In this document: in pieces, positions 58,486-64,000 of the stretch
Layout: each line of letters opens with the position of its first letter
Position numbering within the stretch: the stretch's first letter is position 1
Source: Sepiola atlantica
Taxonomy: Eukaryota > Mollusca > Cephalopoda > Sepiida > Sepiolidae
Assembly: GCA_963556195.1 (NCBI GenBank)
Contig: OY744535.1
Span: 96,661,853-96,725,852 of the forward strand
Direction of reading: 5' to 3'
DNA length: 64,000 nucleotides
Made by a program: the position numbers and the translations under genes
Notes under the pieces: generated by a model
Seen by the model: the letters and a program-made list of their open reading frames with translations, nothing else
What the model was told of the DNA's origin: nothing
Database searches by the model: none

Positions 58486-60320
58486 GTTTAAGACACAAGT
58501 TAACAAACTTATCACTGCTAACAATGCACGAATTGATAATTATCAACTTCCCAAAATAATTGACGATTACAAACCAGGATATTAATATGGAACAGTTAAG
58601 ATACATGAACCTAATTCCCCTCTCCGACCTATCCTATCTCAAATTACTACTCCTATATATTCTTTAACAAAGACCTTAAATGAACTTAACTACTCCTATA
58701 TATTCTTTAACAAAGAATTTAAATGAACTTAACACTATATCTGCTAGGTAGATACGGGCTGATAAGTCCACACAAGAACTATTACAAATTTTACAAAGCA
58801 AACAATCGGATGATAAAATCATTGCCTCCCTAGACGTAGAATACTTATTCACCAATGTACCTATGAAGCAAACAATAAACATAATCATCAACAATATATA
58901 CTGTTACACCGGCCGTTCTTACACAGGGGAAACAACACCGGTTGTCACTATAAATAGTGCGAGTCACCAGAGACACAGAGAAGACAAAGCACAGTCTTGT
59001 AACTGTCTAGCCAAGTGCTAGTCACTTTCTTACTTTGTTAATACACTTGTTAAACCAACCCTCGACTTGACTTCCTTTATTTATTATTTACTGTTGGACA
59101 ACTTCACAACATATACAATAGCCCGTCTCTCCCTCCACTTAAAATTAATTTAAAAAAATATTAAAAACGTTACTATTAATCTGCACCACCGAAGTACGTT
59201 TTTATGACTTCAAGGGAAACACACTCAAATTGACGGAGTTTCAATGGGTTCGGTTCTCGGTCTGATTCTTAGCGAATTTTATATGTCAAATCCGGAAAAC
59301 TAAATAGTTAATAACATTAAACAACATCTACTTACGTACGCTATGTTGACAATATTCTTATTATAGCTGATAATAATGAACAAATGCACAAACTTCAAGA
59401 CCTTTTCCAAAAAAAACTCTGTTCACCATAAAACTGAACGTAAATAACAAAATCCCATTCCTAGATGTTCTTATTGACGCCTCTAATAAATCGTTTAACA
59501 CTTCCACTTATAAAGAAAAACCAACTTAAATTCTAGTCTTTTAAATTTCAAGAGCGAGTGTCCCTTTCGCTGCAAAATAGCTATTGTTAAAAATCTATTA
59601 AATCGTGTCAAATTAATCTCCTCTAAAAACATACAATTCATTGAATTAAAAAAATATAAAACAAGTAATTATTAACAACGAATTCCCTAATTATATCGTT
59701 GATGAACAAATAAAATTAATAGTTCGAAACTTAAAAGAACACCAGTACAAATAATAATAATATTCAACATCACAACTCAAACAATATTAACATATACTAT
59801 TGTAATCAAATGCAACCAAACTTTAGATTAACATAAAAAGCCATGAAAAATATTATACACAGATACATATCCCCAATTGACAATAACAATAAAATTAGAC
59901 TCTTTGTTTACTATGAGAAATTTAAAACCCAAAATTTTGTAGTAAAAAACAATTCCTCCCCAACCCCAAAACCACTAGAAAGAACCAATACAATGTGATT
60001 TATAAGTTTAAATGCCCTTTAGGAGAATGTAACTCCCATAATAATAATAAAGCTAATAGCTACATTGGTTTTACAAGCACTCCCCTATCCCGCCACCTCA
60101 CAATGCATCTTTTAAACTCTAGCTCAATTTACCAACATCTACAAAAACATAACTGCTCTTTCTCTGATTTAAGACAAATTCTAGTTAATAACACTAAAAT
60201 TATACATTCCAAAACCAATTTAAAAAAAATTAAAAATACTGGACGCTATCTACATAAAAACACAACAACCTAAAATTAATACCATCATATATGAAACCAG
60301 TGGTAACATTTTAAAATGCT
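58455..60320 (+). pseudogene. Penelope-like element: RT and GIY-YIG, decayed, with nested LTR
   Basis: Across frames the plus strand reads KRINNNPTNMFKTQVNKLIT, LPKIIDDYKPGY, TVKIHEPNSPLRPILSQIT (RT fingers), LDVEYLFTNVPMKQTINIII (RT motif A-like), then after the nested LTR DGVSMGSVLGLILSEFYMSN (motif B-like), RYVDNILIIADNNEQMHKLQ (YxDD-type catalytic motif, YVDN here), KIPFLDVLIDAS and KCPLGECNSHN ... SYIGFTSTPLSRHLTMHLL (GIY-YIG). The order is that of Penelope-like retroelements. Frameshifts and stops are frequent, and the second catalytic Asp of YVDD is Asn. It was dead before or after LTR insertion. Confidence 0.8.
58902..59111 (+). mobile_element. Solo LTR nested in the Penelope-like element
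   Basis: A 210-bp segment beginning TGTTACACCGGCCG and ending CTTCACAACA is flanked by TATAC duplications (58897-58901 and 59112-59116). It contains TATAAATAG, a likely TATA box, and TTAATACACTTGTT, which set its strand. Removing it and one duplication rejoins the RT reading frame (INNIY then NSPSLPPL). Confidence 0.8.
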
Positions 60321-60479
60321 TAACGTAATGCGATTTTGTTCTGTGATGCCATCCAGCGTGGCTGAATTTAAAATCGCCAACGATTTTCCCGGAACAATGT
60401 GGAAAACGTTCTCTGCGCGTTTCTCCACCGTCTGTTTACAATTCTCTTCTTTCTCCAGCTTTTTTGTTCATTTGCATTT

Positions 60480-60530
60480 AACACCTGAGGATGATTCGAC
60501 GAAAAAGCGAAAACGTTCGTGAAACCTACG
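60480..60530 (+). ncRNA. Hammerhead-like motif, second Penelope-like copy
   Basis: CTGAGGA (60485-60491) fits CUGANGA and GAAA follows at 60509-60512. The helix II region (GATTC ... AAGC) is only partly paired. The position after the GIY-YIG end matches the 28.6-kb motif. Likely decayed. Confidence 0.35.
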
Positions 60531-60684
60531 GAAGATTTATTAATTTTTTTGATTTTAATACAAAAAAGACCATCAGAAAAATAAAAAAAATAAAAAAAGC
60601 ATAATTAAACAAACGAATTCTGTTATTTTTAACAATGTTTGCACACACACACACACACATGTATATATATATATATATATATAG

Positions 60685-60728
<44 letters not shown>

Positions 60729-60914
60729 GTATATATATATATGTATATATATATTAATTAACACACTTTATAGTTTTTTCTTTACTACGAGATAATTCCG
60801 TGTAGAGGCTAAAAAATACTAAGTTTTTACAAACCTTATTTACTTTGTTTCTGTGTAACGAGAAGAAAAAAATCGACAGATCTTTTTTATCTTCCTTTTT
60901 CTTTTGCGATTCAA
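60531..60914. repeat. (AC)n and (TA)n microsatellites and unique flank
   Basis: AC runs at 60643-60659 and 60698-60714 alternate with TA runs up to 60755. The flank 60760-60914 is unassigned. Confidence 0.8.
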
Positions 60915-63900
60915 AACTTCTTGATCATTTGTTAAACCAATATCTCGTAAGTCATTTTTTTTAGAATTAAACCTTGCTTGTATAAATTCAATACGTTAAC
61001 TTCTTGATCATTTGTTAAACCAATATCTCATAAGTCTTTTTTTTAGAATTAAACTTTGCTTGTATGAATTCAATACGTTAACTTCTTGCTCATTTGTGAA
61101 ACCAATATCTCGTAAGTCATTTTTTTTAGAATTAAACCTTGCTTGTATAAATTCAATACGTTAACTTCTTGCTCATTTGTGAAACCACTATCTCGTAAGT
61201 CTATTTTTTTAGAATTAAACCTTGCTTGTATAAATTCAATACGTTAACTTCTTGATCATTTGTTAAACCAATATCTCATAAGTCTTTTTTTTTAGAATTA
61301 AACTTTGCTTGTATGAATTCAATACGTTAACTTCTTGATCATTTGTTAAACCAATATCTCATTGTCTTTTTTTTTAGAATATAACTTTGCTTGTATGAAT
61401 TCAATACGTTAACTTCTTGATCATTTGTTAAACCAATATCTCGTAAGTCATTTTTTTTCAGAATTAAACTTTGCTTGTATAAATTCAATACGTTAACTTC
61501 TTGATCATTTGTTAAACCAATATCTCGTAAGTCTTTTTTTTAGAATTAAACGTTGCTTGTATAAATTCAATACATTAACTTCTTGATCATTTTTTAAACC
61601 AATATCTCGTGAGTCTTTTTTTTTAGAATTAAACTTTGCTTGTATAAATTCAATCCGTTAACTTCTTGATCATTTGTTAAACCAATATCTCGTAAGTCAT
61701 TTTTTTAAAAATTAAACGTTGCTTGTTAAAATTCAATGTTAACTTCTTGATCATTTGTTAAACCAATATCTCGTAAGTCATTTTTTTTAGAATTAAACTT
61801 TGCTTGTATAAATTCAATATGTAAACTTCTTGATCATTTGTTAAACCAATATCTCGTAAGTCATTTTTTTTAGAATTAAACTTTGCTTGTATAAATTCAA
61901 TATGTTAACTTCTTGATCATTTGTTAAACCAATATCTCGTAAGTCATTTTTTTTAGAATTAAACGTTGCTTGTTAACATTCAATGTTAACTTCTTGATCA
62001 TTTGTTAAACTAATATCTCGTAAGTCATTTTTTGTAGAATTAAACTTTGCTTGTATAAATTCAATACGTTAACTTCTTGATCATTTGTTAAACCAATATC
62101 TCGTAAGTCCTTTTTTTTAGAATTAAACTTTGCTTGTATAAATTCAATACGTTAACTTCTTGATCATTTGTTAAACCAATATCTCGTAAGTCATTTTTTT
62201 TAGAATTAAACTTTGCTTGTATAAATTCAATATGTTAACTTCTTGATCATTTGTTAAACCAATATCTCGTAAGTCATTTTTTTTAGAATTAAACGTTCCT
62301 TGTTAACATTCAATGTTAACTTCTTGATCATTTGTTAAACTAATATCTCGTAAGTCATTTTTTTTAGAATTAAACTTTGCTTGTATAAATTCAATACGTT
62401 CACTTCTTGATCAATTGTTAAACCAATATCTCGTAAGTCATGTTTTAAGAATTAAACTTTGCTTGTATGAATTCAATATGTTAACTTCTTGATCATTTGT
62501 TAAACTAATATCTCGTAAGTCATTTTTTTTAGAATTAAACTTTGCTTGTATAAATTCAATACGTTCACTTCTTGATCAATTGTTAAACCAATATCTCGTA
62601 AGTCATGTTTTAAGAATTGAACTTTGCTTGTATAAATTCAATACGTTAACTTCATGCTCATTTGTGAAACCAATATCTCGTAAGTCATTTTTTTTAGAAT
62701 TAAACTTTGCTTGTAAAATTCAATACGTTAACTTCTTGATCATTTGTTAAACAAATATCTCGTAAGTCATTTTTTTTAGAATTAAACTTTGCTTGTATAA
62801 ATTCAATACGTTAACTTTTTGATCATTTTTTAAACCAATATCTCGTAAGTCTTTTTTTTTAGAATTAAACTTTGCTTGTATAAATTTAATATGTTAACTT
62901 CTTGATCATTTGTGAAACCAATATCTCGTAAGTTTTTTTTTTTAGAATATAACTTTGCTTGTATGAATTCAATACGTTAACTTCTTGATCATTTTTTAAA
63001 CCAATATCTCGTAAGTCTTTTTTTTTAGAATTAAACTTTGCTTGTATAAATTCAATATGTTAACTTCTTGATGATTTGTTAAACCAATATCTCGTAAGTC
63101 TTTTTTTTTACAATTAAACCTTGATTGTATAAATTCAATACGTTAGCTTCTTGATCATTTGTTAAACCAATATCTCGTAAGTCTTTTTTTTTAGAATTAA
63201 ACTTTGCTTGTATAAATTCAATACGTTAACTTCTTGATCATTTGTTAAACCAATATCTCGTAAGTCTTTTTTTTTAGAATTAAACTTTGCTTGTATAAAT
63301 TCAATACGTTAGCTTCTTGATCATTTGTTAAACCAATATCTCATAAGTCTTTTTTTAGAATTAAACTTTGCTTGTATAAATTCAATACGTTAACTTCTTG
63401 ATCATTTGTTAAACCAATATCTCATAAGTCTTTTTTTTTAGAATTAAACTTTGCTTGTATAAATTCAATATGTTAACTTCTTGATCATTTTTTAAACCAA
63501 TATCTCATCAGTCTTTTTTCTTAGAATTAAACTTTGCTTGTATAAATTCAATATTTTAACTTCTTGATCATTTGTTAAACCAATATCTCATAAGTCTTTT
63601 TTTTAGAATTAAACTTTGCTTGTATAAATTCAATACGTTAGCTTCTTGATCATTTGTTAAACCAATATCTCATAAGTCATTTTTTTTAGAATTAAACTTT
63701 GCTTGTATGAATTCAATACGTTAACTTCTTGATCTTTTTTTAAACCAATATCTCATAAGTCTTTTTTTTTAGAATTAAACTTTGCTTGTATAAATTCAAT
63801 ACGTTAACTTCTTGATCATTTGTTAAACCAATATCTCATAAGTCTTTTTTTTTTAGAATGAAACTTTGCTTGTATAAATTCAATATGTTAACTTCTTGAT

Positions 63901-64000
63901 CATTTGTTAAACCAATATCTCGTAAGTCTTTTTTTTATAATTAAACCTTGCTTGTATGAATTCAATACGTTAACTTCTTGATCATTTGTTAAACCAATAT
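60915..64000. repeat. 83-84-bp minisatellite running off the window
   Basis: About 37 units with ACTTCTTGATCATTTGTTAA, ACCAATATCTCGTAAGTC, a T7-9 run, AGAATTAAACTTTGCTTGTA and TAAATTCAATACG. Length differs by one base with the T-run. The array is not complete at position 64000. On the minus strand one frame of the unit is free of stops (DLRDIGLTNDQEV...). Confidence 0.93.

Noticed and set aside
58240..58606. Minus-strand frames with IYIYIY
   Set aside because: Translation of TA runs; the meaningful reading is the plus-strand Penelope-like element.

Overview
The window looks like intron-rich DNA from an animal nuclear genome. Exons are 117-324 nt with GT-AG borders, separated by kilobase-scale introns. 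The background is AT-rich and full of tandem repeats, with degenerate Penelope-like, CR1/L2-like LINE and Ty3/gypsy elements. The transposon mix and the microsatellite-tailed LINEs suggest a lophotrochozoan, probably a mollusc and perhaps a cephalopod; this is inference from recalled families. I see nothing prokaryotic.

The backbone is one minus-strand gene for a type I membrane protein of the immunoglobulin superfamily. Seven internal exons can be read in transcription order: Ig-1 (45228-44905), Ig-2 (40397-40104), Ig-3 (31051-30740), Ig-4 (26787-26530), Ig-5 (21145-20891), Ig-6 (13276-12989) and a transmembrane exon (3100-2984). Every exon is phase 1-1, every length is a multiple of three, and the joined frame is open for about 616 codons. 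I did not find the signal-peptide exon (expected above 45.2 kb or beyond 64 kb) or the cytoplasmic 3' exons (expected below 2.98 kb).

The introns and the flank hold roughly 38 kb of minisatellite, about 60% of the window, and nearly every array has its own unit: 13 bp (3.35-5.96 kb), 37 bp (6.0-10.35 kb), 55 bp (10.35-12.96 kb), a GAATTC unit of about 19 bp (14.06-18.9 kb), 31 bp and 48 bp (21.5-25.4 kb), 10 bp (26.85-27.2 kb), about 17 bp (31.2-34.5 kb), about 23 bp (34.6-36.0 and 37.2-37.4 kb), 118 bp (37.4-40.1 kb), 128 bp (41.1-41.8 kb), about 16 bp (46-56.9 kb) and 83-84 bp (60.9 kb to the window end). Two arrays appear to be built from the gene itself. The 118-bp unit contains the last ~30 nt of exon Ig-2 with its splice donor, giving about 22 extra donor copies. 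The 37-bp unit matches the 3' part of exon Ig-6, and a degenerate second copy of that exon tail and donor lies at about 5.98-6.05 kb.

Mobile elements lie between and inside the arrays. They include a 5'-truncated gypsy pol plus LTR (6.19-8.05 kb), a gypsy LTR/leader/gag fragment (49.05-51.13 kb), two solo LTRs with 5-bp target duplications (52.4 and 58.9 kb) and an integrase relic (56.9-58.0 kb). There are Penelope-like elements with GIY-YIG domains and hammerhead-like motifs (28-28.8 and 58.1-60.5 kb), an RT relic on the other strand (28.9-29.8 kb), two LINE 3' ends with trinucleotide tails (19.1-19.95 and 42.3-42.97 kb), and a 248-codon orphan ORF (36-36.7 kb) from what I believe is a multicopy invertebrate family. 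I saw no tRNA, rRNA or CRISPR.
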